From JABAYQ01 sp049890095 (lineage in GTDB: Bacteria; Bacteroidota; Bacteroidia; Flavobacteriales; UBA7312), in contig JBMHCD010000009.1 in the NCBI GenBank assembly GCA_049890095.1, forward strand, positions 124,001 to 188,000: a DNA stretch of 64,000 nucleotides, read 5' to 3'. A model generated the notes under the pieces. It was given only the letters and a program-made list of their open reading frames with translations, searched no databases and was not told the DNA's origin. Made by a program: the position numbers and the translations under genes. Shown here one piece after another: positions 31,700 to 41,242 of this stretch (within the stretch, counting starts at the first letter, position 1; every line of letters starts with the position of its first letter).

Positions 31700-32893
31700 T
31701 TACAGCCCTAAACTTACTTTAATCTCAGAGTTCAATAAATGAGTAGCAGGATCTTCTAAACACTCTTTTACTCTACATAAAAACCCAACTGACTCTCTAC
31801 CATCAATAATTCTATGATCGTACGAAAGAGCAATATACATTATAGGTCTAATTTCAACTTTTCCATTTATAGCAACCGGACGCTCAACAATATTGTGCAT
31901 TCCTAAAATTGCAGATTGAGGAGGATTAATAATAGGTGTAGAAAGCATAGAACCAAAAATACCGCCATTAGTAATTGTAAAAGTACCTCCCATCATTTCG
32001 TCTGGGGTTATTTTACCATCTCTAGCCTTTATTGCTAATCGTTTAACCTCACTTTCTACTTCTTGAAAGTTTAGTAATTCAGCGTTTCTAATAACAGGAA
32101 CCATTAATCCTTTCGGAGCACTTACAGCAATACTTATATCCGCATAGTTATGATATTGAACCTGATTATCATCAATCATTGCATTAACATCTTTAAACTC
32201 CATTAAAGCTGTAGTAACCGCTTTGGTAAAAAACGACATGAAACCAAGGTTTACACCATATTTTTCTTTAAATACCTCTTTATACTCCGATCGAATTTCG
32301 TTAATAGCAGTCATATCCACTTCATTAAAAGTGGTTAACATAGCTGTTTCGTTTTTTACAGAAACTAAACGTTGAGCAACTTTACGTCTCAACATAGACA
32401 TTTTTTTACGCTCAATTCCTCTAGGTCCATCCGAAACAACAGTAGATGAAGATAACGCTTCAATTACATCATCTTTCACTATTTTACCTCCTTCTCCAGT
32501 GCCTTTAACATCAGCAGGAGATAATTCATTTTGTTGTATCATAGCTTTAGCTAAAGGAGTTGCCTTTGTGTCTAAGTTAGAAGAATCAGAATGAACAATA
32601 TTTTTTGAAATGGTAACTTCAGAAGATTGTTCTTCTTGTTTCTTAGCTTGACCAACAGCGTCTGTGTCAATTATGCAAACAACATCACCTACTGCAACCA
32701 TTTCGCCTTCCTGAACTACAATTTTTATAGCTCCACTAACTTCAGCAGGTAAAGCCAAAGTAGCTTTATCTGAATCAACTTCGGCGATTTCTTGATCTTT
32801 CTCAACATAATCTCCATCTTCTACTAACCAAGTAGCAATTTCAACTTCCGAGATTGACTCTCCCGGACTAGGTACTTTCATTTCTAAGAGCAT
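31700..32893 (-). CDS. sucB: 2-oxoglutarate dehydrogenase E2 (dihydrolipoyl succinyltransferase)
   Basis: The core of the 2-oxoglutarate dehydrogenase complex in the citric acid cycle. It has 397 residues. The N-terminal lipoyl domain carries the lipoylated Lys43 in VDSDKATL. A peripheral subunit-binding domain lies near 110-145 (ATPLAKAMIQQNELSPADVKGTG). The catalytic domain ends with YDHRIIDGRE, with His360 and Asp364 as active-site residues. It lies seven bases downstream of sucA in the same operon. The E3 subunit is not in the window. Confidence 0.97.
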   Translation of the reverse strand: MLLEMKVPSPGESISEVEIATWLVEDGDYVEKDQEIAEVDSDKATLALPAEVSGAIKIVVQEGEMVAVGDVVCIIDTDAVGQAKKQEEQSSEVTISKNIVHSDSSNLDTKATPLAKAMIQQNELSPADVKGTGEGGKIVKDDVIEALSSSTVVSDGPRGIERKKMSMLRRKVAQRLVSVKNETAMLTTFNEVDMTAINEIRSEYKEVFKEKYGVNLGFMSFFTKAVTTALMEFKDVNAMIDDNQVQYHNYADISIAVSAPKGLMVPVIRNAELLNFQEVESEVKRLAIKARDGKITPDEMMGGTFTITNGGIFGSMLSTPIINPPQSAILGMHNIVERPVAINGKVEIRPIMYIALSYDHRIIDGRESVGFLCRVKECLEDPATHLLNSEIKVSLGL

Positions 32894-32900
32894 GGTTCTT

Positions 32901-35603
32901 TTATTTAAAAACTTGTTCTATTAATTTATTTTGTATTTGTGCCGAACGCTTGCTAGATCCACTTGCTGTTGCAGCACTTTCAGATCTAGAAACTAATTCG
33001 AAAGGAATATCCCTTAAACTTCTTAAAATATGAGTCCAAGCTCCCATATTTGCTGGTTCTTCTTGGGCCCAAATAATTTTATCCGCTTTATATTTTTTTA
33101 ATGTTTGAGTAATTTGATCTGTTGGAAGTGGATATAGCTGTTCTACCCTGACAATAGCTACATTTTTTGAACCTATTTTGTCTCTATATGCATCAAGTTC
33201 ATAATATAATTTTCCAGAACAAAACACTAATTTTTTGACTTGTGTGTCTGATTTTTCATCAATAATTAGCTCTTGGAAAGAACCGAAACTCAAATCCTCA
33301 ATTTTAGAAACACATTTTGGATGTCTTAGCAGACTTTTAGGAGTAAATACTACTAATGGTTTTCTAAATTTACGTTTCAATTGTCTTCTCAGTACATGAA
33401 AGAAATTAGCAGGTGTGGTACAGTTTACCATTTGCATATTATTCTGTGCACACATTTGTAGGTAACGTTCCATACGAGCACTAGAATGTTCTGCTCCCTG
33501 ACCTTCGTATCCATGAGGAAGAAGCATTACTAATCCATTCATAATCTTCCATTTATCTTCTGCACAACTTATAAATTGATCAATCATTATCTGACCTCCA
33601 TTACTGAAGTCTCCAAATTGCGCCTCCCAAATTGTTAATGAATTTGGTCTAGCCATTGCATAGCCATAATCAAAACCTAGTACACCGTATTCCGACAAAA
33701 GGGAATTATAGGCTTCAAATTTTGCTTCTTTACTTACACTATTAAGTGGGCATATCTCTTGCTCTGACTCTTCTAATTTAAGAACTGCATGTCGATGAGA
33801 AAATGTTCCTCTTTCAACATCTTGACCACTTAACCTTACCGATTTTCCTTCGTTTAGTAATGAGCCGTATGCTAATAGTTCTGCGGTACCCCAATCTAGT
33901 TGATTACGTTCTTCAACCATTTTACGCTGATCATTTAATAACCTCTGAGTTTTTTTAAACAATTGAGACACTTGAGGAATATCGTACAAATGCTTAGCAA
34001 TTTTTTTAAGCGTTTTAACATCTACTCCTGTATCCACTTTTTGAGCGAAAGAGTTGTCAGAGGCTGGAGTAAGTCCAGCCCATTCCTTTTGTAAGAATGG
34101 AGTGATATGAGCTTTTTCTATTTCTTTTGACTCATCGAATCGACTTTGGAGAAAGCTTTTAAACTCTTTTTCCATTTCTTTCACAAGATTCGCTTGAACT
34201 ACACCCTCGTTTATTAATTGATGATTATAAATCTCTCTTGGATTCGGATGCTTATTAATAGTTTTATACAATAAAGGTTGGGTAAACCTTGGCTCATCTC
34301 CTTCATTATGTCCATATTTTCGGTAGCATAACAAATCTATAAATACATCTTTATGAAACTTTTGACGGTACTCAACTGCCATTTGAACAGCATGTACAAC
34401 GGCTTCAACGTCATCTCCATTTACATGAAATACAGGGGAAAGAGTAACTTTTCCTACATCAGTACAATAAGTACTCGAACGAGCATCTAAATAATTCGTT
34501 GTAAAACCAATCTGATTATTAATTACAATATGAATAGTCCCTCCTGTTTTATAGCCATCTAATTGAGCCATTTGAATAACTTCATAAACAACTCCTTGTC
34601 CTGCCAATGCAGCATCTCCATGTATTAAAATAGGAACTAGTTTTTTATTATCTCCATTATATTGCTTATCAATTTTAGCTCTTGAAATTCCTTCAACAAC
34701 AGGGTCTACTGCTTCTAAATGAGATGGATTAGGAGAAAGTGATATTTTTACATTATTTGAATTATTACACTTTTGTTCTGAAGTAAATCCTAAATGATAC
34801 TTCACATCTCCGCTGAATAATTTGTCATCATAATCAACACCTTCAAATTCAGTAAAAATTTCTTTGTACGTTTTATTAAAGATATTAGCTAATACATTCA
34901 ACCTTCCTCTATGTGCCATACCCATAACAAACTCCTCTACTCCCAATTCCGCCCCATGTTCTATCAACGCATCCATTGCAGGTATTAATGATTCTGCTCC
35001 TTCTAAGGAAAATCGTTTTTGACCAACATACTTTGTATGTAAAAAATTTTCAAAAGCTACTGCCTGATTAAGTTTTCTTAAAATTTGTTTCTTTTGATCT
35101 AAACTAAATGATGGAGTATTACTATTTTTATGAAGTCTATTTTTTATCCATTCTACCTGATCTGGCTTTCGAATGTACATGTATTCAACACCAATTGACT
35201 GACAATAAACTTTTTTAAGATGAGCAACGATATCTCTTAATGTAGATGGTCCTATCAAGACCTGAGTACCTGCCTGAAAAACGGTATCTAAATCATCATC
35301 GCTTAATCCAAAATTTTCTATATCAAGAGATGGACTATATTGCCTTCTTTCTCTTACCGGGTTTGTTTTGGTAAACAAATGACCACTTTTTCGATAGGCG
35401 TCAATCAAGTTTATAACTTGAAATTCTTTTTTAAAAGTTTCAGGAATTTGATCTTCTTCTGAATACACTTCATTTCCAAAATCAAATCCTGAAAAGAAGT
35501 TTCTCCAAGATTCATCAACTGACTGAGAGTCTTGAATGTACATTTCATACATTTCATCAATTTGATTTGAATGAATTGCTCCTAAAAAAGAAAATTTATC
35601 CAT
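32901..35603 (-). CDS. sucA: 2-oxoglutarate dehydrogenase E1
   Basis: The thiamine-diphosphate enzyme that decarboxylates 2-oxoglutarate. From the ATG at 35603 it has 900 residues and begins MDKFSFLGAIH. A TTG nine bases upstream lies in the promoter box and is rejected. The family motifs are present: SLEGAESLIPAMD, GMAHRGRLNVL, HGDAALAGQG, NNQIGFTT, RKYGHNEGDEPRFTQPLLY, and in the second half FSHRHAVL, WEAQFGDFSNG and LLPHGYEGQGAEHSSAR. It is first in a two-gene operon with sucB. Confidence 0.97.
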   Translation of the reverse strand: MDKFSFLGAIHSNQIDEMYEMYIQDSQSVDESWRNFFSGFDFGNEVYSEEDQIPETFKKEFQVINLIDAYRKSGHLFTKTNPVRERRQYSPSLDIENFGLSDDDLDTVFQAGTQVLIGPSTLRDIVAHLKKVYCQSIGVEYMYIRKPDQVEWIKNRLHKNSNTPSFSLDQKKQILRKLNQAVAFENFLHTKYVGQKRFSLEGAESLIPAMDALIEHGAELGVEEFVMGMAHRGRLNVLANIFNKTYKEIFTEFEGVDYDDKLFSGDVKYHLGFTSEQKCNNSNNVKISLSPNPSHLEAVDPVVEGISRAKIDKQYNGDNKKLVPILIHGDAALAGQGVVYEVIQMAQLDGYKTGGTIHIVINNQIGFTTNYLDARSSTYCTDVGKVTLSPVFHVNGDDVEAVVHAVQMAVEYRQKFHKDVFIDLLCYRKYGHNEGDEPRFTQPLLYKTINKHPNPREIYNHQLINEGVVQANLVKEMEKEFKSFLQSRFDESKEIEKAHITPFLQKEWAGLTPASDNSFAQKVDTGVDVKTLKKIAKHLYDIPQVSQLFKKTQRLLNDQRKMVEERNQLDWGTAELLAYGSLLNEGKSVRLSGQDVERGTFSHRHAVLKLEESEQEICPLNSVSKEAKFEAYNSLLSEYGVLGFDYGYAMARPNSLTIWEAQFGDFSNGGQIMIDQFISCAEDKWKIMNGLVMLLPHGYEGQGAEHSSARMERYLQMCAQNNMQMVNCTTPANFFHVLRRQLKRKFRKPLVVFTPKSLLRHPKCVSKIEDLSFGSFQELIIDEKSDTQVKKLVFCSGKLYYELDAYRDKIGSKNVAIVRVEQLYPLPTDQITQTLKKYKADKIIWAQEEPANMGAWTHILRSLRDIPFELVSRSESAATASGSSKRSAQIQNKLIEQVFK

Positions 35604-35609
35604 AAACAA

Positions 35610-35617
35610 CAAAATTA
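35610..35617 (-). promoter_or_regulatory. TAnnTTTG promoter box for sucAB
   Basis: TAATTTTG on the minus strand, 6 bases before the sucA ATG at 35603. It decides between the ATG and the upstream TTG as start. Confidence 0.55.
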
Positions 35618-35670
35618 TCTAAAATTATTGATTTGATGTAATTATTTATTCAAATTTAAAAGGATTATTA

Positions 35671-36636
35671 TTAATTTTCTCTTGATTTTAACAGATCGGC
35701 AAAATTGAGTAGTTCCCTCTTATCGCCTTCTACTAATGAAAGACTTTTCATAGCTTTTGAGTAGTAATGATCAATTAATTGACTTGTTAAATCTTGAATG
35801 TTAAGTTTTTCAAAAATTTCTTTTGTACGTTCTATTTTTGTAACGTCATCCAAATCGTTAGAACTGTAAAGGTTTACGAGCTCCATTTTAGTTTTTTTAT
35901 CTGCTTTTTCTAATGTTTGTAGGTATAAACAAGTCTTTTTATTAGCAATAATATCGCCTCCTAATTTTTTACCAAATTTAGACTGATCTCCAAAAGCATC
36001 TAATAAGTCATCTTTAAGTTGAAATGCAATGCCAATGTCTCTTCCAAAAGAATAAAGTAAATCTGCCTGCTCAGGAGAAGCTTTTGCAATAATAGCACCA
36101 ATTTTTAGAGACGCTGCCAGTAACACAGCTGTTTTATATTCTATCATTTTTAGATACGAATCCATGCTTACCTCAGCTTGTAATTCAAAGTCCATATCAA
36201 ACTGCTGTCCTTCACATACCTCTAGTGCTGTTTTACTAAATATTTCAAGTACCTCTTTATATATTTCTGGCTCTAAATCTGAAAAGAATTGATACGATTG
36301 TATTAATAATGCATCCCCCGAAAGAATAGCAATATTTGGATTCCATTTTTCATGAACAGTCAACTTACCCCTTCTTAACGGTGCATTATCCATTATATCA
36401 TCGTGTACAAGAGTAAAATTATGAAATGCTTCTATTGCCAGAGAAGGCTTCAATGCCTTCTTCAAGTCACCATCAAATAATTGATGTGCTAGCAACAATA
36501 AAATAGGTCGCATTCTTTTTCCGCCGAGACTTAAAATATAATCTATGGGAGCATATAACTCTTTTGGTTGACTGGGATATTTTAATCCTAAAATTTCCTG
36601 CTCAATTTCTATTCTTAACTTTTCAATCGACTGCAT
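35671..36636 (-). CDS. Trans-polyprenyl diphosphate synthase
   Basis: A 321-residue all-helical prenyltransferase that makes linear polyprenyl diphosphates, for example for menaquinone or carotenoids. The first aspartate-rich motif is DDIMD at 79-83, preceded by LVHD and followed by RRG. The second is KDDLLDAFGD near 212. GGKRMRP near 39 binds diphosphate. The product chain length cannot be set by eye, so geranylgeranyl, farnesyl or longer are all possible. It begins one base after rfbA and is last in the pyrH-frr operon. Confidence 0.92.
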   Translation of the reverse strand: MQSIEKLRIEIEQEILGLKYPSQPKELYAPIDYILSLGGKRMRPILLLLAHQLFDGDLKKALKPSLAIEAFHNFTLVHDDIMDNAPLRRGKLTVHEKWNPNIAILSGDALLIQSYQFFSDLEPEIYKEVLEIFSKTALEVCEGQQFDMDFELQAEVSMDSYLKMIEYKTAVLLAASLKIGAIIAKASPEQADLLYSFGRDIGIAFQLKDDLLDAFGDQSKFGKKLGGDIIANKKTCLYLQTLEKADKKTKMELVNLYSSNDLDDVTKIERTKEIFEKLNIQDLTSQLIDHYYSKAMKSLSLVEGDKRELLNFADLLKSREN

Positions 36637-36637
36637 A

Positions 36638-37492
36638 TTAAATCAATGATAATAAATATTCACCATAACCACTTTTCAATAAAGGTTGAGCAAGTTCTTT
36701 TAGCTGGTCATCATTTATATAACCCATTTTAAATGCTGCTTCTTCAATACAACCAATTTTTCGACCCTGTCGATCTTCAATAACTTGTACAAATTGACTA
36801 GCTTGAATCAATGATTTAAAAGTTCCTGTATCTAACCAGGCAGTTCCTCTACCAAGAGTTTGTACCTTTAATTTACCTCTTTTTAAATATTCTAAATTAA
36901 TATCTGTTATTTCATATTCACCTCTAGCACTTGGCTTAATAGTTTTAGCTATTTCAACGACACTATTATCATAAAAATATAAACCAGGGACAGCATAATT
37001 TGATTTTGGATTTTTTGGTTTTTCTTCTAAAGACTTAACGTTCATTTCATCATCAAATTCAACCACGCCATAACGCTCTGGATCATTTACATGATATCCA
37101 AAAACAATTCCACCTTCTAAGTTATCATTACAAGATTCTAATATTTTTCTTTTCATATAAAAGATATTATCACCTAAAACTAAACAAACAGAATCGCTAC
37201 CTATAAACTCCTCTCCAATTACAAATGCCTGAGCTAGTCCATTTGGCACTTCTTGAACCTTAAACTCAAATCGACATCCAAATTTACTACCATCGCCTAA
37301 TAATTTTTTAAATACAGGCAAATCATGAGGTGTAGAAATAATTAAGATTTCTCTAATACCAGAAAACATCAGTGTAGACAATGGATAATATATCATTGGT
37401 TTGTCATAAACTGGCAAAGCTTGCTTACTAACAGCTAATGTTAGTGGATGTAATCGAGTCCCAGAACCTCCGGCTAAAATTATTCCTTTCAT
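36638..37492 (-). CDS. rfbA: Glucose-1-phosphate thymidylyltransferase
   Basis: Makes dTDP-glucose from dTTP and glucose 1-phosphate, the first step to dTDP-rhamnose and related sugars. It has 284 residues with the signature GGSGTRLHPLT at 8-18, PMIYYPLSTLM, VLGDNIFY, EYEITDINLEYLKRG and AWLDTGTF. The partner genes rfbB, rfbC and rfbD are not in the window. It overlaps the MMPL transporter gene by four bases and precedes a prenyl synthase, an unusual setting for this enzyme. Confidence 0.94.
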   Translation of the reverse strand: MKGIILAGGSGTRLHPLTLAVSKQALPVYDKPMIYYPLSTLMFSGIREILIISTPHDLPVFKKLLGDGSKFGCRFEFKVQEVPNGLAQAFVIGEEFIGSDSVCLVLGDNIFYMKRKILESCNDNLEGGIVFGYHVNDPERYGVVEFDDEMNVKSLEEKPKNPKSNYAVPGLYFYDNSVVEIAKTIKPSARGEYEITDINLEYLKRGKLKVQTLGRGTAWLDTGTFKSLIQASQFVQVIEDRQGRKIGCIEEAAFKMGYINDDQLKELAQPLLKSGYGEYLLSLI

Positions 37493-39864
37493 TTAAGTGG
37501 ATTTTTAAATGTTAACTCCTTTAAATCAATATCTTCTTCTTCATCAAAAATTTCGGCTAACGGTTCCTGAACAGCTTCTTCTAAAATCGATTTCTCTAGC
37601 GTTAACAATAACGCAGGTAATACCACTAAATTAGACAATAAAGCGATCATTAAAGTTATAGAAACAAGCAATCCTAAAGCAATTGTTCCTCCGAATTGTG
37701 ATGTTATAAAGATAGAAAAACCAAAGAATAAAACAATAGAGGTATAAATCATACTTACACCCGTTTCTTTGATTGCGTTTTTTACTGATTTTCTAATGTT
37801 ATCACTGTACTTAAGTTCTTGTCTATATTTTGCCAAAAAATGAATAGTATCATCAACAGAAATTCCAAATGCAATACTAAAAACCAATACAGTAGATGGT
37901 TTTATAGCTATTCCAAAATAACCCATTATGGCACTTGTCATTAATAATGGAATTAAATTAGGAATTAAAGACACCATTACCATTCTAAATGAATTAAACA
38001 TCCAAGCCATAAACAAGGAGATAAGCAAAACTGCTAAAAACAAGCTTATCAATAAGTTTTTAACTAAATACGTTGTTCCTTCTAGAAAAACAACACTTGT
38101 ACCAGTCAACATAACGTCGTATTTTTCTTTATCAAAAATTTGATCTATCTGTAGGCTTAATTTATCTCGTATTTGCTTCATTTGAGATGTACCTATGTCG
38201 ACGACTTGTAAACTAATTCTACCAACTTGATTATTAGCGTCAACAAAAGAATTTGTCCAACTTTCCGAACCTGTACTATTTTCAGCATATTTCAATAACC
38301 AATTTTTTTCTTGAGAATTGGGTAATTCATAATATTTCTCATCCCCATTATACATGGTTTGTTTAAAATATTTTACCGCATCAACTAATGACATGGACCT
38401 AGAAAATTCAGAATAAGTTTCTAAAGTATCTGTCAATTGGTTCATTCGTTTTAGAGTAGAAAGTCTAGAAATACCATTTTTTCTGTGAGTGTCAATAATA
38501 ATTTCAAAAGGTAGAACCGAATTAAAATGCTCTTCAAAAAAACTAATCCCTTTATAAAAGTCTGTATCCTTTGGAATATCATCCGTAATATTACCCGAAG
38601 TTTTTACTCTTAATAAACCCAAAATTGCAATAAAAATGATGATTATTGTATAAACATAAACATGCTGTCTACGATAACTTACCCAAAATATTATCTTATC
38701 GGTAATAAACTTAATCCACTTACGGTCTAAATGTTTTACATGTCTTTCTTTTGGAGGTTTTAAGTAACTTAAAAGAATAGGAATTAGAATGAGTGAAAGA
38801 AAAAATACTGCAAAAATATTTATCGAAGCTACCAGGCCAAATTGTCTTAAGTCTTGACTAGAGGTGAGAATAAAAGTTGCAAAACCTAATGCAGTTGTAG
38901 TGTTTGTAAGTATTGTTATATTACCTACTCTTTTAATCATTCGTACTAAGGATCTAGACTTATTTCCATGAGATTTAAACTCATTATGATACTTATTTAT
39001 AAGAAAAATACTATTTGGAACACCAATAACAATTAGTAATGGAGGGATTAAAGCAGATAAAATTGTGATTTCATAATTTAATATCCCTAGAGTTCCAAAA
39101 GACCACAACACACCAATTCCTACGACCAACATGGAGATAATCATTGCCTTAACTGACCTGAAAAACACAAATAAAATTATTGCAGTAACGAGCATGGCTA
39201 AAAAAATAAATAGCCCTACCTCTTTACGAATCATTTCTGAATTAGTCGTCCTTAAATAAGATAAACCAGAATAATAAATTTTGGATCCAGTTGTTTTACT
39301 ATAAAAGTCTCCGATACTTGTTATTGAAGATATCAGTTTTTTTCGTTTACCACTCTCAACAAACTGATTATCAAGATTTAAAATTAAAACTGCTGCCCTC
39401 TCACTTAAAAATCTATCGTTATAAAATGGTAATTTTTTAAAATGATCTAGCGCTTCATTTAATTTATTTTGATCTTTAATAGAATCAAAAACCTTTACAG
39501 AATTAAACTTTTTTTCTGAAACATTCTTTTTTAAATCAATAGCATCAATTATAGAATAACAATTATTAACTCCTTCTATTTTTTTTAAACTATCGCTTAA
39601 TTGTTGCCAGGCAGAAAAATTTTTGTAAACAAAAAATGAATCTATTTCAACACCAATAAACATGGAGTTGTCATTTTTACCAAACTTATCTATAAAATAG
39701 TTATAATCTAATTGTGTTTGAGAATCTTGCGGCAAAAGCCTTGCCATGGAATATGAGAGTCTCACATTTTGTGCTTGCTGCACCATGTAATAAGTAAACA
39801 CAAGAATTAGCCATATAAATACAGCTCTATATCTTAAAATAATTCTAGCAATTACTGCCCACAT
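37489..39864 (-). CDS. RND/MMPL-family transporter
   Basis: A 791-residue inner-membrane transporter of the RND superfamily (MMPL/HAE3-like). The protein shows the expected two-fold layout: a membrane segment at about 10-27, a large periplasmic loop (about 30-215), a five-helix bundle, then a repeat of the pattern from about 400. Sterol-sensing-domain-like helices are visible (LSALIPPLLIVIGVPNSIFLINKY, FSIAFGISVDDTIHFLAKYR). Such proteins move lipids or hopanoids, so a lipid substrate is likely but unproven. It follows frr after 42 bases and overlaps rfbA. The C-terminal 30 residues are acidic and cytoplasmic. Confidence 0.88.
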   Translation of the reverse strand: MWAVIARIILRYRAVFIWLILVFTYYMVQQAQNVRLSYSMARLLPQDSQTQLDYNYFIDKFGKNDNSMFIGVEIDSFFVYKNFSAWQQLSDSLKKIEGVNNCYSIIDAIDLKKNVSEKKFNSVKVFDSIKDQNKLNEALDHFKKLPFYNDRFLSERAAVLILNLDNQFVESGKRKKLISSITSIGDFYSKTTGSKIYYSGLSYLRTTNSEMIRKEVGLFIFLAMLVTAIILFVFFRSVKAMIISMLVVGIGVLWSFGTLGILNYEITILSALIPPLLIVIGVPNSIFLINKYHNEFKSHGNKSRSLVRMIKRVGNITILTNTTTALGFATFILTSSQDLRQFGLVASINIFAVFFLSLILIPILLSYLKPPKERHVKHLDRKWIKFITDKIIFWVSYRRQHVYVYTIIIIFIAILGLLRVKTSGNITDDIPKDTDFYKGISFFEEHFNSVLPFEIIIDTHRKNGISRLSTLKRMNQLTDTLETYSEFSRSMSLVDAVKYFKQTMYNGDEKYYELPNSQEKNWLLKYAENSTGSESWTNSFVDANNQVGRISLQVVDIGTSQMKQIRDKLSLQIDQIFDKEKYDVMLTGTSVVFLEGTTYLVKNLLISLFLAVLLISLFMAWMFNSFRMVMVSLIPNLIPLLMTSAIMGYFGIAIKPSTVLVFSIAFGISVDDTIHFLAKYRQELKYSDNIRKSVKNAIKETGVSMIYTSIVLFFGFSIFITSQFGGTIALGLLVSITLMIALLSNLVVLPALLLTLEKSILEEAVQEPLAEIFDEEEDIDLKELTFKNPLK

Positions 39865-39906
39865 AAATCAAATTGTATGTCCTTATCAGAAATGTCTAAT
39901 AAGAAT

Positions 39907-40461
39907 TTAGACAGTCATTATTTCGCTTTCCTTAACAGCAAAAATTTTATCTACTTTGGCAGTAAATTCATTGGTTACTTTTTGAACAGATTCTTCCGCT
40001 CCTTTAAGTAAATCTTCAGAAATTGAATCTATCTTTTTAAGCTCATCATTTGCTTCCTTTCTAGCATTTCTAATACTTATTTTAGCATTCTCAGACTCTG
40101 ATTTTGCCTGTTTTGCTAGCCCTTTTCTTCGTTCTTCTGTAAGTGGAGGAATATTGATAATTATCATTTCACCATTATTCATAGGAGTAAAACCCAAATT
40201 AGCATCAATAATTGCCTTATCCATTACTTCAAGCATTGATTTATCCCATGGTTGAACAGAAATTGTTTTTGCATCAGGAGTGTTAATATTTGAAGCTTGA
40301 CTTAATGGTGTTTTAGTACCATAATAATCAATACTCACATTATCCAACATTTGAGGAGAAGCCTTTCCTGCTCTAATTTTTGAAAAAGCAGTTTCTAAGT
40401 GAGCTATACTACTACTCATTTGCTCTTTTACACTTTCTAAAATAAAATTTATCTCTTCCAT
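39907..40461 (-). CDS. frr: Ribosome recycling factor
   Basis: Splits post-termination ribosomes together with EF-G. It has 184 residues, normal length. The two-domain motifs are conserved (AFSKIRAGKASPQMLDNVSIDYYG, TISVQPWDKSML, IINIPPLTEERRKGLAKQAK, VRNARKEAND as IRNARKEAND). It lies 10 bases after pyrH, the standard pyrH-frr pair. Confidence 0.97.
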   Translation of the reverse strand: MEEINFILESVKEQMSSSIAHLETAFSKIRAGKASPQMLDNVSIDYYGTKTPLSQASNINTPDAKTISVQPWDKSMLEVMDKAIIDANLGFTPMNNGEMIIINIPPLTEERRKGLAKQAKSESENAKISIRNARKEANDELKKIDSISEDLLKGAEESVQKVTNEFTAKVDKIFAVKESEIMTV

Positions 40462-40471
40462 ATTATAATTG

Positions 40472-41179
40472 TTAAAAATTAACTAAGGTTCCTATAGATT
40501 GCCCCTCTAACATATTAATTAAATTGTTGCTTTTATTGATGTCAAAAACAACAATGGGTAATTTATTCTCATTACACAATGTAAAAGCAGTCATATCCAT
40601 AATATTTAATCCTTTTTCATAAACCTCTTTAAACGAAATGGTATCGTATTTTACTGCTGAAGAATCTTTTTCAGGATCTGCATTATATATTCCATCTACA
40701 CGAGTTCCTTTTAAAATTACATCTGCTTCTATTTCAATTGCTCTAAGAGTAGCAGCCGTATCGGTAGTAAAGTATGGGTTCCCTGTACCTCCTCCAAAAA
40801 TTACAACTCTTCCTTTCTGAAGATGTCTTATTGCACGCCGCCTAATGTATGGCTCAGCAACTTGCTCCATTTTAATTGCTGTCATTAAACGTGTTTTAAT
40901 TCCTTCTTTTTCTAAAGAAGATTGTAATGCCATCCCATTAATTATAGTAGCCAACATACCCATGTGATCACCTTGAACTCTATCTAAGCCTTCTCCCTCA
41001 ACTTGTACACCTCGAAAAATATTACCTCCACCAATAACGATAGCTACTTCAACTCCACTTTCAACTGCCTGCCTTATTTCTTGCGAATATGCCGAAAGCT
41101 TTTCTGTATCTATTCCAAATTGTTTGGAGCCCATAAGAGCCTCGCCACTTAACTTTAATAAAATTCTTTTGTACTTCAT
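40472..41179 (-). CDS. pyrH: UMP kinase
   Basis: Phosphorylates UMP to UDP. It has 235 residues of the amino acid kinase fold, with RILLKLSGEALMG at the start, VIGGGNIFRG, DHMGMLATIINGMAL, FGGGTGNPYFTTDTAA, KGTRVDGIYNADP and an MDMTAFTLC segment. It is separated from tsf by a terminator hairpin and begins the pyrH-frr-MMPL-rfbA-prenyl synthase run. No clean TAnnTTTG box was seen in the 63-base gap. Confidence 0.97.
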   Translation of the reverse strand: MKYKRILLKLSGEALMGSKQFGIDTEKLSAYSQEIRQAVESGVEVAIVIGGGNIFRGVQVEGEGLDRVQGDHMGMLATIINGMALQSSLEKEGIKTRLMTAIKMEQVAEPYIRRRAIRHLQKGRVVIFGGGTGNPYFTTDTAATLRAIEIEADVILKGTRVDGIYNADPEKDSSAVKYDTISFKEVYEKGLNIMDMTAFTLCNENKLPIVVFDINKSNNLINMLEGQSIGTLVNF

Positions 41180-41195
41180 AAGATGTAAATTTAGA

Positions 41196-41225
41196 CAAAA
41201 AAAAGAGAGTGAAAAACACTCTCTT
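41196..41225 (-). terminator. Rho-independent terminator after tsf
   Basis: 9-bp stem AAGAGAGTG / CACTCTCTT with an AAAAA loop, followed on the minus strand by eight T (41197-41204). It separates the ribosomal-protein operon from pyrH, though readthrough is possible. Confidence 0.85.
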
Positions 41226-41242
41226 AATTTAAATTCATTTTC

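Noticed and set aside
41180..41242. Promoter for pyrH after the tsf terminator
   Set aside because: No TAnnTTTG on the minus strand; a near match would need two changes.
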